Of a DNA stretch of 53,284 bases, positions 1-7,479 are shown in pieces (positions within the stretch are counted from its first letter, which is position 1; each line of letters starts with the position of its first letter). The position numbers and the translations under genes were made by a program. A model generated the notes under the pieces. The model made no database searches and was not told where the DNA came from. It worked only from the letters and a program-made list of their open reading frames with translations. The stretch is taken from the NCBI GenBank assembly GCA_002344525.1, contig DDTJ01000009.1:1-53284 (forward strand), in the 5' to 3' direction. Source of the stretch: Akkermansiaceae bacterium UBA2367. Its GTDB lineage: Bacteria > Verrucomicrobiota > Verrucomicrobiia > Verrucomicrobiales > DEV007.

Positions 1-579
1 CCGAAGCTCGAAATCCGAAGTGGCCGACCGCTGATTGACGCTGATCTTCGCTGATTTTTTTGAGGCTTCGGATTTCGAGCTTCGGATTTCGGGTTTGACC
101 AAGGCAGGGCGGGCCGTTGGCCCTCGTTGCGGGGGACGACGGGCGGTCACCGGGGCGATGCCCCGGTGACCGCTGGTATGGAGCGGGCCTTTGGCCCTTG
201 AGACGATGCTCCCTCTCCGGGTTGAGGGCCGAAGGCCCGATCCATCCCTGCCTCGCCCTTCCTCCGCAACGGCTCACGGGACGATTCGCCCCACCCGGCA
301 TGGGGTTTGGTATGGTGCCGCTGATTGGCGCTGATCTTCGCTGATTTTTTGGACTTGGAAAAATCAGCGGGAATCAGCGAAGATTCGCGGTCGTCGGAGG
401 CCCATCGTGACTTCGGATTTTTGCGGCCATTTCCCTCCATTCGCGAAGATTCGCGGCCATTCGCGAAAATTCGCGTCCCCCATTTCTTTTGACGCAGATG
501 GCCGCAATTATCCACGGATTCCCGCAGATGAGGCGACCGCCCCAAATTTCGAAATCGCAATGCGGGGAAGTCTGTTCGA
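1..579. repeat. Gene-free repeat region with short palindromes
   Basis: I see no credible gene here. A perfect 20-bp inverted pair (CCGAAGCTCGAAATCCGAAG at 1-20, its complement at 66-85) flanks the first of two near-identical 30-bp blocks (31-60 and 321-350) that begin CTGATTG. A 14-bp stem with a GAT loop lies at 143-173. Three GGGCC-nnn-GGCCC microhairpins lie at 111-123, 185-197 and 226-238. From about 407 to 540 there are degenerate repeats of the type ATTCGCGGCCATTCGCG. The 20-bp unit recurs at 6514-6533, and part of the 30-bp block recurs inverted at 46721-46740. The small ORFs here read through palindromes and have no recognisable protein features. Confidence 0.7.
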
Positions 580-1008
580 TCACGATTTCCCGCTTTTCAG
601 CAGATCGCGGATCTCGGCGAGGAGCTTGACGTCGGCGGGAACTTCAGGCTCGCCGGTGGCGTCGGCTTTCTTCTCCATCATGCTGCGGAGCTTGTTCATC
701 GGCTTGACGAAGACGAAGAAGACCACGGCGGCGAGGATGAGGAACCGGAAGATGGCGCTGCCGAGGCTGACGCCCCCGTTGACGAGCGCATCCTGCAGCG
801 CCTTGCCTTGGGCTTCCAGCGCGGCGGCGTCGAGTTCCGCCCCCTTGGTGATGGTCTTCTGGATGATGGCGACGACGGGTTCGATGATGCCTTTGACGAC
901 GCCGTCGACCAGCGTGCCGAAGGCGGCGCCGATGACGACCCCGACGGCGAGATCGATGACATTGCCCTTGAGGGCGAACTCGCGGAATTCAGACAGCAGT
1001 TTCTTCAT
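580..1008 (-). CDS. mscL: Large-conductance mechanosensitive channel MscL
   Basis: Predicted inner-membrane tension-gated channel that releases solutes on hypo-osmotic shock; the family forms a homopentamer. The 142 residues match the usual MscL length. The N-terminal amphipathic helix (MKKLLSEFREF) leads into the conserved first transmembrane helix with NVIDLAVGVVIG at about residues 16-27. A longer than usual periplasmic loop carries an insertion around residues 50-75. The second membrane helix (about 84-103) is followed by a charged cytoplasmic helix ending in AEIRDLLKS, as in other MscLs. The gene reads away from the Nramp-family gene side of a 214-bp gap and appears monocistronic. The identification is secure. 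Confidence 0.97.
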   Translation of the reverse strand: MKKLLSEFREFALKGNVIDLAVGVVIGAAFGTLVDGVVKGIIEPVVAIIQKTITKGAELDAAALEAQGKALQDALVNGGVSLGSAIFRFLILAAVVFFVFVKPMNKLRSMMEKKADATGEPEVPADVKLLAEIRDLLKSGKS

Positions 1009-1222
1009 GGTCTAACAATGGATGTGGGTGGATTCGATTCGGGATGAACACGCCAGTGTTCCAAAAGGCGTCCCCTCGGACGGACGGAAACCTTTGGACA
1101 GGCCCGCGACCATCGCGCCGCCATCATGGTGAGAGCGGCTCCCGCCCGCAAGCCCAATTCGTCCGGTCGCAGGAATAATTTCGCCACGAATGGCAAGCGG
1201 GGGCAAAAGGCCGCCCCCGCCC

Positions 1223-2584
1223 TCAACCCGCCTTCTGGAACTGCTCGACCGCCTTCCACACCGCGAGCGCGGCGAGGAGGAGGATGGAGATGACGCTGAT
1301 CCAGAAGCCGAGGTCGTAGCCCGGCGAGGGTTTCAGGGACGCCGGGAGGCGGCGGTAGCGGAAATGGACCGCCCCGACCACGACGAGCAGAAGGATCGCC
1401 GCCGTGATCGCCCCGCCCGCGAGGACCATGAAGACCGGGTCCTTGAAGAAGAAAAAGAGCACCGCCCACAGAGCCGGGAAGAAGAAGGAGAGGATGGCGA
1501 TCATCCTCCCCCGCGAGACGGGGTCGCGGTAGTCGATCCACCCCACCGAGGAGAAGGCGTCGGAGAAGAGGCGGCTCCACGCGGCGAGTGCCGCGAAGAG
1601 GGTCGAGAAAAGCACGAAGAAGGCCCCGACGAGGAAGGCCGTCTCCGCCCAAGACCCGAGGGAGTCGGTGTACATGCGCGAGAGGGTCCGCACGGTCTCG
1701 AAGCCCTCGGGCCGAAGCCCCTGCGCGTGGAGGATGGCCGCGCCGAGGAGGTAGAAGGCCACCGTCATGAAGGTGTAGACGAGCATGGAGAGGAAGGCGT
1801 CCCAATACATCACCCGGATCCAGCCCCTCGCGCGGAGGGTCCACTCGGGCGTGTCCTCGCGCGGCCCGGTGCGGGCGGCGTAGCCTTTCTCCAGCAGCCA
1901 GTAGTTGTAGGCCATGATCTCGTCGCCCCCTACCCCGGTGATGCCGAAGGCCGCGATGGCCACTCCGACAACCGCGACAGGGATGCCGTTCCAGAAGGAG
2001 AGCCCCTCGACGATCTGCTCCCGCGTCATCGCGAACTCGGTGAACTGCACCCCGGCGACGCAGGCGAAGGTGAAGAGGGCGAAGGCCCCGACCATGAGGA
2101 GCGAAAGCTTCTCGATGAACCGGTATTTCCCCCGGAAAATCATCAACGAGACGGTCGGCGCGGCGAGGCAGACCCAGACCCAGACCGGCACGGCGGGAAA
2201 GAGCAGGTTCAGGATCAGGCCCACCCCGCCGATGATGCCGCCGACTTGGAGCGGCTTGATCGTCATCATCAGCAGCCAGAGCCAAGTGGCCCAGTTCCCC
2301 TTCCCCAATTTCGGACCAGGAAGCTGGTTCAGCGCCTCGAAAGTCGTCTCGCCCGAGTGGATCGCGTGCTTCCCGAATTCGAGCTGCACGAAGACCTTGA
2401 CGAGGCAGCTCGCGATGATGACCCACATCGCGACGAAGCCCGCTTCCGCCCCCAGCGCGGTCGTGGCGATAAGCTCGCCCGAGCCGACGATGGAGGCGGT
2501 GAGGATGAAGCCCGGCCCCAGATAGCGGAGCATCCCCCCAAAGGACCGGGGAGGGTCTGCGATCATGGACCCGTCGTTGGCCAT
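1223..2584 (-). CDS. Non-canonical Nramp-family transporter (GSGE in place of DPGN)
   Basis: A 453-residue polytopic membrane protein with about eleven hydrophobic segments and the Nramp/SLC11 architecture. The opening GPGFILTASIVGSGEL (residues 23-38) aligns with the first Nramp helix, but the metal-binding DPGN motif is replaced by GSGE (34-37). The helix-6 region reads GVGGDEIMAYNYW (217-229) rather than the usual MPH motif. Both elements that coordinate Mn2+/Fe2+ in classical Nramps are therefore absent, so the substrate cannot be assumed to be a transition metal. The ATG at 2584 is favoured by the short hydrophilic leader typical of the family. The gene lies downstream of the sialate esterase on the same strand, 69 bp away, with a GC-rich hairpin (2593-2613) between them. 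Confidence 0.85.
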   Translation of the reverse strand: MANDGSMIADPPRSFGGMLRYLGPGFILTASIVGSGELIATTALGAEAGFVAMWVIIASCLVKVFVQLEFGKHAIHSGETTFEALNQLPGPKLGKGNWATWLWLLMMTIKPLQVGGIIGGVGLILNLLFPAVPVWVWVCLAAPTVSLMIFRGKYRFIEKLSLLMVGAFALFTFACVAGVQFTEFAMTREQIVEGLSFWNGIPVAVVGVAIAAFGITGVGGDEIMAYNYWLLEKGYAARTGPREDTPEWTLRARGWIRVMYWDAFLSMLVYTFMTVAFYLLGAAILHAQGLRPEGFETVRTLSRMYTDSLGSWAETAFLVGAFFVLFSTLFAALAAWSRLFSDAFSSVGWIDYRDPVSRGRMIAILSFFFPALWAVLFFFFKDPVFMVLAGGAITAAILLLVVVGAVHFRYRRLPASLKPSPGYDLGFWISVISILLLAALAVWKAVEQFQKAG

Positions 2585-2592
2585 GGGCGGGC

Positions 2593-2613
2593 GGGGCGGC
2601 GGGACGCCGCCCC
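2593..2613. repeat. GC-rich palindrome between two co-oriented genes
   Basis: GGGGCGGC, loop GGGAC, GCCGCCCC. An 8-bp perfect stem in the gap between the sialate esterase stop and the Nramp-family start. No T-run follows on either strand, so it is not a standard intrinsic terminator. It belongs to the same class of short palindromes seen elsewhere in the gaps of this window. Confidence 0.6.
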
Positions 2614-2653
2614 GGTGAAAGGTGAAAAGTGAACGGTCGGCTGGTGAGCCGTT

Positions 2654-4207
2654 TCACTGCGCGGGCTTCGCCGCGTTCGCCGGATCGGTGATCTGCGGCC
2701 AGTCGTCGGTGCGGAAGGGGATCACGGGCAAGCCATTGCGGCCCCGCAGGTTCGCGACCGGGTTGTCGGCCCAAGCGTAGCGGACCGCGACGGGATTGGC
2801 CACGGCGGAGCTGGAGACTTCGACCTTGTCGGGGGCGACGACCATTCCGGTGGCCCAATGCCAGACCTTGTCCTCTCCCGCCACGGCGAAGCCGGCGACC
2901 GCCTCCGTGTCGAAGGCGTAGAGGCCGCCCGAACCGGCGTTTTCAAACGTGAGAATGGCTTTTCCTCCATTGACTTCCAGCGACTTGTGGCTGGGGCTGA
3001 GATATTCGACTTGGGACTGGCCATAGTCGCGGGCGAGAGCGAGACGAGCGAGGCGCTTGGCGACATTCTGCTTGTCGCGGGGATGGATGTCGCGGCCCTC
3101 GCCAAGGTCGTAGATCACGGCCTGCCCGGTGTTCGGCAGGGCGAGGGTGTTGGTCTGCGCCTCGCGCAACTCGGCCCAGTCGGACTCGCCGGGTTCCGGC
3201 TTCTCCGCCTTGAAGTCGGCAAGCTGCACCCAGTAGAAGGGAAAGTCGCCGATGCTCCAAGCTTTGCGCCACTCCGAGATCATGAGACCGAAAAGGTCGT
3301 CGTACTGGTAGGCGCGACCGGCATTCGATTCGCCTTGATACCAGATCGCCCCGCGAATGCCGTAGCCGATGGTGGGATGGAGCATGCCGGCCCAGATGTT
3401 GCCGGGGCGGGCGTTGCCCGTGAGCAGATTGCTGGGTTGGCGCGGCGCGGGCTTCCCGGCGGCCTTGGCCTCCTCGGCTTTGACCTTCCAATCGGCCATC
3501 GCCTTCTCGTGGTCGTAGGTCGCCTCGATCTTCTTCCAGTTCTCCATCACCGAGGCGAAGCGGGTGTCGGCCTCCATCGTCTCGCGGGACACCCAAGCCT
3601 CGGCGGCGGACCCGCCCCAGGCGTTGTCGATCAGGCCGATGGGGACGTCGAGGGTCTGGTGGAGCTGGCGCCCGAAGAAATAGCCGACGCCGGAGAAGTC
3701 GCCGACGGTCTCGGGGGTGCAGGGATCCCACTGCCCCTTGAAGTCGTCTTGCTTCTCCTGGGTGCCGACCAAGGGCACGGTGATGAGGCGGATATTGGGA
3801 TAGTTCGCCGTGGCGATCTCCAGATCGGGATCGTCGGACTGCTTCACCGACCACTGCATGTTCGACTGGCCCGAGCAGATCCAGACCTCGCCGACGAGGA
3901 TGTCGGAGAGGGTCAGAGTCTCGTCCTTCGAGGAGATCGTCATGCTCAGGGCCTCGCGGGACACCGGGAGAGGAGTCAGCGCCACCTTCCATTTGCCGTC
4001 CTCCCCGGCTTTCGCCTGGTGCGTCTGTCCGGCGATGGCCACGGTCACGTCCGCGCCCGGATCGGCCCAGCCCCAGATCGGGTTGGCGAGGTCGCGCTGC
4101 AGGACCATGTGGTCACCGATGATGGCGGGGAGTTTCAACCCGGCTTGCAGCCCGGTCGCCGCGAAGGCGGAAAGGAGGAATGTCAGGAACAAGGGATTTC
4201 GTTTCAT
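2654..4207 (-). CDS. Sialate O-acetylesterase, exported
   Basis: Predicted secreted or periplasmic SGNH/GDSL-type esterase that removes acetyl groups from sialic acid or other glycans. Residues 1-22 form a signal peptide (KRNPLFLTFLLSAFAATGLQA in outline). An N-terminal beta domain contains GDHMVLQRD, typical of this family. The nucleophile motif GQSNMQW lies at about residues 114-120. The catalytic Asp/His pair is in the DIHPRDK segment in the second half. Length (517 aa) fits the family. The ATG at 4207 is preferred over an in-frame GTG at 4213 because a promoter-like pair places the transcript start next to it. Such esterases are common in polysaccharide-degrading Verrucomicrobiota; no glycoside hydrolase is adjacent. 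Confidence 0.93.
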   Translation of the reverse strand: MKRNPLFLTFLLSAFAATGLQAGLKLPAIIGDHMVLQRDLANPIWGWADPGADVTVAIAGQTHQAKAGEDGKWKVALTPLPVSREALSMTISSKDETLTLSDILVGEVWICSGQSNMQWSVKQSDDPDLEIATANYPNIRLITVPLVGTQEKQDDFKGQWDPCTPETVGDFSGVGYFFGRQLHQTLDVPIGLIDNAWGGSAAEAWVSRETMEADTRFASVMENWKKIEATYDHEKAMADWKVKAEEAKAAGKPAPRQPSNLLTGNARPGNIWAGMLHPTIGYGIRGAIWYQGESNAGRAYQYDDLFGLMISEWRKAWSIGDFPFYWVQLADFKAEKPEPGESDWAELREAQTNTLALPNTGQAVIYDLGEGRDIHPRDKQNVAKRLARLALARDYGQSQVEYLSPSHKSLEVNGGKAILTFENAGSGGLYAFDTEAVAGFAVAGEDKVWHWATGMVVAPDKVEVSSSAVANPVAVRYAWADNPVANLRGRNGLPVIPFRTDDWPQITDPANAAKPAQ

Positions 4208-4215
4208 CGGCACGG

Positions 4216-4244
4216 GTTGTAGCGAAATCCGGGCGGAGGCGCAA
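4216..4244 (-). promoter_or_regulatory. Promoter candidate for the sialate esterase
   Basis: On the minus strand TTGCGC (4239-4244), 17-bp spacer, TACAAC (4216-4221), then 8 bases to the ATG. Initiation about 7 bases after the -10 box would give a transcript starting at or beside the start codon. Inferred from sequence only. Confidence 0.5.
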
Positions 4245-4319
4245 CCGCTTTTCTTCGCGGATTCGCGGGGGCGTCCCCCAATGTGGAACCCTCCATCGGA
4301 CCGCCACCGTTAAACGGGT

Positions 4320-4348
4320 TTGACAGTCGCCGGAAACAAAGCAGGGTT
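4320..4348 (+). promoter_or_regulatory. Promoter candidate for the small exported protein
   Basis: Consensus TTGACA at 4320-4325, 17-bp spacer, weak -10 AGGGTT at 4343-4348, then 6 bases to the ATG at 4355. The -10 box is poor, but the -35 and the spacing match other near-leaderless promoters in the window. Confidence 0.4.
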
Positions 4349-4354
4349 TCAACC

Positions 4355-4735
4355 ATGAGGATCTTGCTTCTGGTCGCCCTGCTTCTCGCCCCGTCGATCA
4401 CTTGGGCTCACCTTGAGGCGTCGCTCGAGGAATGCGAGGCGAAATACGGGGCCACGCAGGGAGGACAGGATGGCACCTACGTCTTCTTTGTGGGCGAGCT
4501 GGTCTACGTCTGCGAATTCAATCAGGCGAACGGGCGGTGCAAGGCGATGACCGTTGCCACCAAAATCAAGCTGCCTCTGACCAACGCCGAGGTCGCGGCG
4601 ATTCTGAAAGACAATCCCGGCGAAGGCGAATGGACTCCCGAGGGCGGGAGCACTTCGCGATGGAAGCATTCCGCAGGCAAGTGGGTCGCTGCCGTGGTCA
4701 ACGGCAACTTGGTGATCCAGCGGGAATTCCGATAG
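4355..4735 (+). CDS. Small exported hypothetical protein
   Basis: A 126-residue protein that I do not recognise. Residues 1-18 are a clear signal peptide (MRILLLVALLLAPSITWA), so the mature protein is periplasmic or secreted and about 12 kDa. It contains three cysteines (LEECEAKYG and VYVCEFNQANGRC), some of which could be disulphide-bonded. The second half has alternating hydrophobic strands ending in NGNLVIQREF, suggesting a small beta-rich fold. An upstream in-frame ATG at 4283 would put 24 charged residues before the signal peptide, so the ATG at 4355 is chosen. It converges with the peroxiredoxin gene with only 8 bp between the stop codons and no terminator hairpin. Confidence 0.7.
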   Translation: MRILLLVALLLAPSITWAHLEASLEECEAKYGATQGGQDGTYVFFVGELVYVCEFNQANGRCKAMTVATKIKLPLTNAEVAAILKDNPGEGEWTPEGGSTSRWKHSAGKWVAAVVNGNLVIQREFR

Positions 4736-4743
4736 GACTTGCC

Positions 4744-5229
4744 TCAGCCGGACGTCCGCAAGGCCGCGAGCACCAGATCGACGTGCTCGGCAGGCTTTAC
4801 CTTCGGGAAAACGGCCTTCACCACCCCTTTCTCGTCCAGCACGAAGGTGCTGCGCTCGGTACCCAGGTAGGTCCGGCCATAGAGCGACTTCTCCACCCAG
4901 ACGCCGTAGGCCGTGGCCATGGTCTTCTCCTCGTCGCTGAGCAGGGGGAAGGGCAATCCGTATTTCTCGATGAACTTCGCGTGCCGACGGACCGGATCGA
5001 CGCTGATGCCGAAGACCTTCGCCTTCCTCGAAAGCTCGCCCCAAGCGTCGCGGATGCCGCAGGCCTGTGTCGTGCAGCCGGGGGTGTCGTCCTTCGGGTA
5101 GAAGTAGAGGACGACTTTCGACCCTTTCAAGTCGGCCAGCTTCACCCGGTCGCCCGGCGCGGAGCCGCCCCCGACCACGGGAAGGTCGAAGTCCGGGGCT
5201 TTCTTTCCGATGGCGGGAGGACTGGGCAT
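4744..5229 (-). CDS. bcp: Thioredoxin-dependent peroxiredoxin, Bcp/PrxQ type
   Basis: Predicted cytoplasmic peroxidase that reduces H2O2 and organic hydroperoxides using thioredoxin. The 161-residue length fits Bcp. The AhpC/TSA fold is recognisable from YFYPKDDTPGCTTQACGIRD. The peroxidatic cysteine is C52 in the PxxxTxxC-like motif, and C57 five residues later is the resolving cysteine, as in atypical two-cysteine PrxQ enzymes. YLGTERSTFVLDEKG in the last third is the conserved active-site arginine region. The start at 5229 has a TTGACG -35 box upstream. Its 5' side faces the MoxR cluster across a 273-bp gap that contains a large inverted repeat. Confidence 0.95.
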   Translation of the reverse strand: MPSPPAIGKKAPDFDLPVVGGGSAPGDRVKLADLKGSKVVLYFYPKDDTPGCTTQACGIRDAWGELSRKAKVFGISVDPVRRHAKFIEKYGLPFPLLSDEEKTMATAYGVWVEKSLYGRTYLGTERSTFVLDEKGVVKAVFPKVKPAEHVDLVLAALRTSG

Positions 5230-5237
5230 GGATGGGT

Positions 5238-5266
5238 ATCGTGGGGTTTGGCGCGGCTTTCGTCAA
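5238..5266 (-). promoter_or_regulatory. Promoter candidate for the peroxiredoxin gene
   Basis: Minus strand TTGACG (5261-5266), 17-bp spacer, CACGAT (5238-5243), 8 bases before the ATG. The -35 is strong and the -10 keeps A at position 2 and T at position 6. Confidence 0.4.
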
Positions 5267-5320
5267 ATGCTGCGTCCATCGATTCGGTGGGGTTCGAGTT
5301 TTAGGAGGTCGCTCTCTCCA

Positions 5321-5426
5321 TACTCCTACTCTTACCTCCTTACTCTTACTCCTGCGGGCAAGGATCAAGCGGCCTTGCCTATGATGCATGGGGAGGAGTA
5401 AGAGTAAGGAGGTAAGAGTAGGAGTA
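5321..5426. repeat. Perfect 33-bp inverted repeat with nested hairpin
   Basis: The left arm (5321-5353, pyrimidine strand, starting TACTCCTACTCTTACC) and right arm (5394-5426) are exact reverse complements over 33 bp. The 40-bp spacer holds a second stem (GGCAAGG at 5357-5363, CCTTGCC at 5373-5379). Each arm is almost pure pyrimidine or purine and is internally repetitive. It lies between divergent genes (peroxiredoxin and MoxR), so neither gene ends here and a terminator role is unlikely. It could extrude as a cruciform, or be a mobile palindromic element. Confidence 0.9.
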
Positions 5427-5502
5427 GAAGGGCACCACCCCAATTTCCCCTTTCCACCCTCCCTCCCCTCCCCTATCGTCCGGCATTCCCTCTCCTGCCC
5501 CC

Positions 5503-6507
5503 ATGCCCGACTCTCCCGCCCTCCAAGAAGACGACGTCGCCGCCATCGACCATCTCCGCAAAGCCTACGCCGACCTCCGCACGGAGCTCGCCCAAGTCAT
5601 CGTCGGGCAGGAGGCGGTCGTCGAACAACTCGCCATCTGCCTCTTCGCCCGCGGCCACGCCCTTCTCATGGGCGTGCCGGGCCTCGCCAAGACCCTTCTC
5701 GTCTCCCGCCTCGCCGAGACCCTCTCGCTGAGCTTCAGCCGCATCCAGTTCACCCCCGACCTGATGCCCATGGACATCACCGGGACCGAGATCCTCCAAG
5801 ACGACGGCTCGGGCCGACGCAACTTCGAATTCGCGAAAGGACCCGTCTTCGCCAACATCGTCCTCGCCGACGAAATCAACCGCGCCCCCTCGAAAACGCA
5901 GGCCGCCATGCTCGAGGCGATGCAGGAGCATCGCGTCACCGTCGCGGGCCACAGCTTCGACCTGCACCCGCCCTTCTTCGTCCTCGCGACCCAGAACCCC
6001 ATCGAGCAGGAGGGCACCTATCCCTTGCCCGAGGCGCAACTCGACCGCTTCATGTTCATGGTCGGCGTGGACTACCCCTCGCGCGAGGAGGAGATCGCCA
6101 TCGCCCGCACCACCACCGGAGAGACCCCGCCGAGGCTGAAGCCCGTTCTCGATGGCGAAGAGGTCATCCGCTTCCAGAAGCTCGTCCGCCGCGTCCCCGT
6201 GCCCGATCACATCTACGAACTCGCCGTCGACCTCGTGCGCCGCACCCGGCCCGAGGAGGGCGAGGCGCCCGGCTGGCTCAAACCCCTCATCGGCTGGGGC
6301 GCCGGGCCTCGCGCCGTGCAATACCTGATCCTCGGCGCCCGCGCCCGCGCCGCCCTCCACGGCAGCTACATGGTGCGGCAGGAGGATCTCGTCGCCGTCG
6401 CCGCGCCCGTCCTGCGCCACCGCCTCATCAAGACCTTCACGGCCCAGTCCGAAGGCGTCACCGCCCGCTCCGTCATCGCCCGGTTGATCGAGGAGCTGAC
6501 GACATGA
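5503..6507 (+). CDS. MoxR-family AAA+ ATPase
   Basis: Predicted cytoplasmic chaperone-like ATPase. MoxR proteins assist folding or metal insertion for partners carrying von Willebrand A domains, and the next three genes encode exactly such partners. Walker A is GVPGLAKT (residues 57-64) and Walker B is NIVLADEINR (118-127), followed by sensor-1 in VLATQNPIEQEGTYPLPEAQLDRF, here quoted in outline. The C-terminal lid domain contains the RAVQYLILGARARAAL region. The 334-residue length is normal. The gap to the DUF58 gene is 54 bp and is made of dispersed repeat sequence. Transcription from the divergent region is likely; no clear Shine-Dalgarno is seen. Confidence 0.95.
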   Translation: MPDSPALQEDDVAAIDHLRKAYADLRTELAQVIVGQEAVVEQLAICLFARGHALLMGVPGLAKTLLVSRLAETLSLSFSRIQFTPDLMPMDITGTEILQDDGSGRRNFEFAKGPVFANIVLADEINRAPSKTQAAMLEAMQEHRVTVAGHSFDLHPPFFVLATQNPIEQEGTYPLPEAQLDRFMFMVGVDYPSREEEIAIARTTTGETPPRLKPVLDGEEVIRFQKLVRRVPVPDHIYELAVDLVRRTRPEEGEAPGWLKPLIGWGAGPRAVQYLILGARARAALHGSYMVRQEDLVAVAAPVLRHRLIKTFTAQSEGVTARSVIARLIEELTT

Positions 6508-6575
6508 CAAAATCCGAAGCTCGAAATCCGAAGCCCGACTGCCACCCGTGACTCGCGACCCGTGACCCGTGACTC
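6508..6575 (+). repeat. Dispersed repeat carrying the DUF58 start codon
   Basis: CCGAAGCTCGAAATCCGAAG at 6514-6533 copies the unit at 1-20. It is followed by tandem ACCCGTGAC-like repeats (6545-6575), one of which contributes the GTG start at 6562. Confidence 0.75.
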
Positions 6576-7479
6576 CAAACGCGATTTCCTCGACCCGGCG
6601 GTGCTCGGCAAGCTCCTCGCCCTCGAGCTGAACGCCCGCCATCCCATGGTCGGCAGCGTCGCGGGCCGCCACCGCAGCCCCGTGCGCGGTTCGGCCCTCG
6701 AGTTCGCCCAATATCGAAAATACGTCCCCGGCGACGACACCCGCCGCCTCGACTGGCGCACCTGGGGCCGCACCGACCGCTACTACATCAAGGAGTTCGA
6801 AGCCGACACGAACCTGCGCCTCTGCCTCCTCCTCGACACGAGCGGCTCGATGGGCTACGGCGAACCCGGCGAGACCCGTCTCGACTACGCCCGCCGCCTC
6901 GCCGGCACCCTCGCCTACCTCGCCGCGCAGCAGGGCGACGCCATCGGGCTCTACAGCGGCGCGACCGGCTTCGACCAGGAGACCCCGCCCCGCCGCGGAC
7001 CGCGCCATCTCGGCCTCGTCCTCGACCAGATCGCGGACTTGAAGGCCGACGGCGAAAGCGGACTCGTCAAAGCCATCCACGAGGTCGCCGAGAAAATCCG
7101 CCAGCGCGCCCTCGTCGTCATCGTCTCGGACCTCCTCTTCCCTCCCGAACCGTTGCGCGAGGCCCTCCAGCACCTCCGCTTCCGCAAGCACGACGTCTCC
7201 CTCTTCCACCTCCTCGACCGGCAGGAGATCGAATTCCAGTTCGACCGCCCCACCCGCTTCCTCGACTTGGAGGGCGGCCCCTCCCTCCTCGCCGACCCGA
7301 CCCTGATCCAGCGCCGCTACCGCGAGGCCGCCCGGCAATACCTCGCCACCCTCGACGACATCGTGAACCATTCCGTCGTCGACTACCACCGCGTCTTCCT
7401 CGACGAAGCCTACGACCAGGTCCTCGCCCGCTTCCTCCTCGGACGGAATCCGAAGACCTTCTCCCGCACCGCGCGATGA
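6562..7479 (+). CDS. DUF58 / vWA-fold protein of the MoxR cluster
   Basis: A 305-residue soluble protein of the DUF58 family, the usual first partner of MoxR. The family signature RGSALEFAQYRKYVPGDDTR (about residues 42-61) is followed by RRLDWRTWGRTDRYYIKEFE, the conserved block before the vWA fold. The MIDAS-like DTSGS is at residues 92-96. The rest continues the vWA-like Rossmann fold (VVIVSDLLFPPEP). The start is a GTG that lies inside a dispersed ACCCGTGAC repeat; no in-frame ATG precedes the conserved region. The stop overlaps the next start by 4 bp (ATGA), implying translational coupling. The molecular role is not established for this family. Confidence 0.93.
   Translation: MTRDSKRDFLDPAVLGKLLALELNARHPMVGSVAGRHRSPVRGSALEFAQYRKYVPGDDTRRLDWRTWGRTDRYYIKEFEADTNLRLCLLLDTSGSMGYGEPGETRLDYARRLAGTLAYLAAQQGDAIGLYSGATGFDQETPPRRGPRHLGLVLDQIADLKADGESGLVKAIHEVAEKIRQRALVVIVSDLLFPPEPLREALQHLRFRKHDVSLFHLLDRQEIEFQFDRPTRFLDLEGGPSLLADPTLIQRRYREAARQYLATLDDIVNHSVVDYHRVFLDEAYDQVLARFLLGRNPKTFSRTAR

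Noticed and set aside
143..173. Strong hairpin as an intrinsic terminator
   Set aside because: A stable 14-bp stem, but no T-run follows on either strand and no gene ends beside it.
117..560. Small ORFs in the leading repeat region
   Set aside because: They read through palindromes and repeats and have no signal peptide, membrane helix or recognisable motif.
5321..5426. CRISPR array
   Set aside because: There are only two units, inverted rather than direct, and no further repeat-spacer periodicity.
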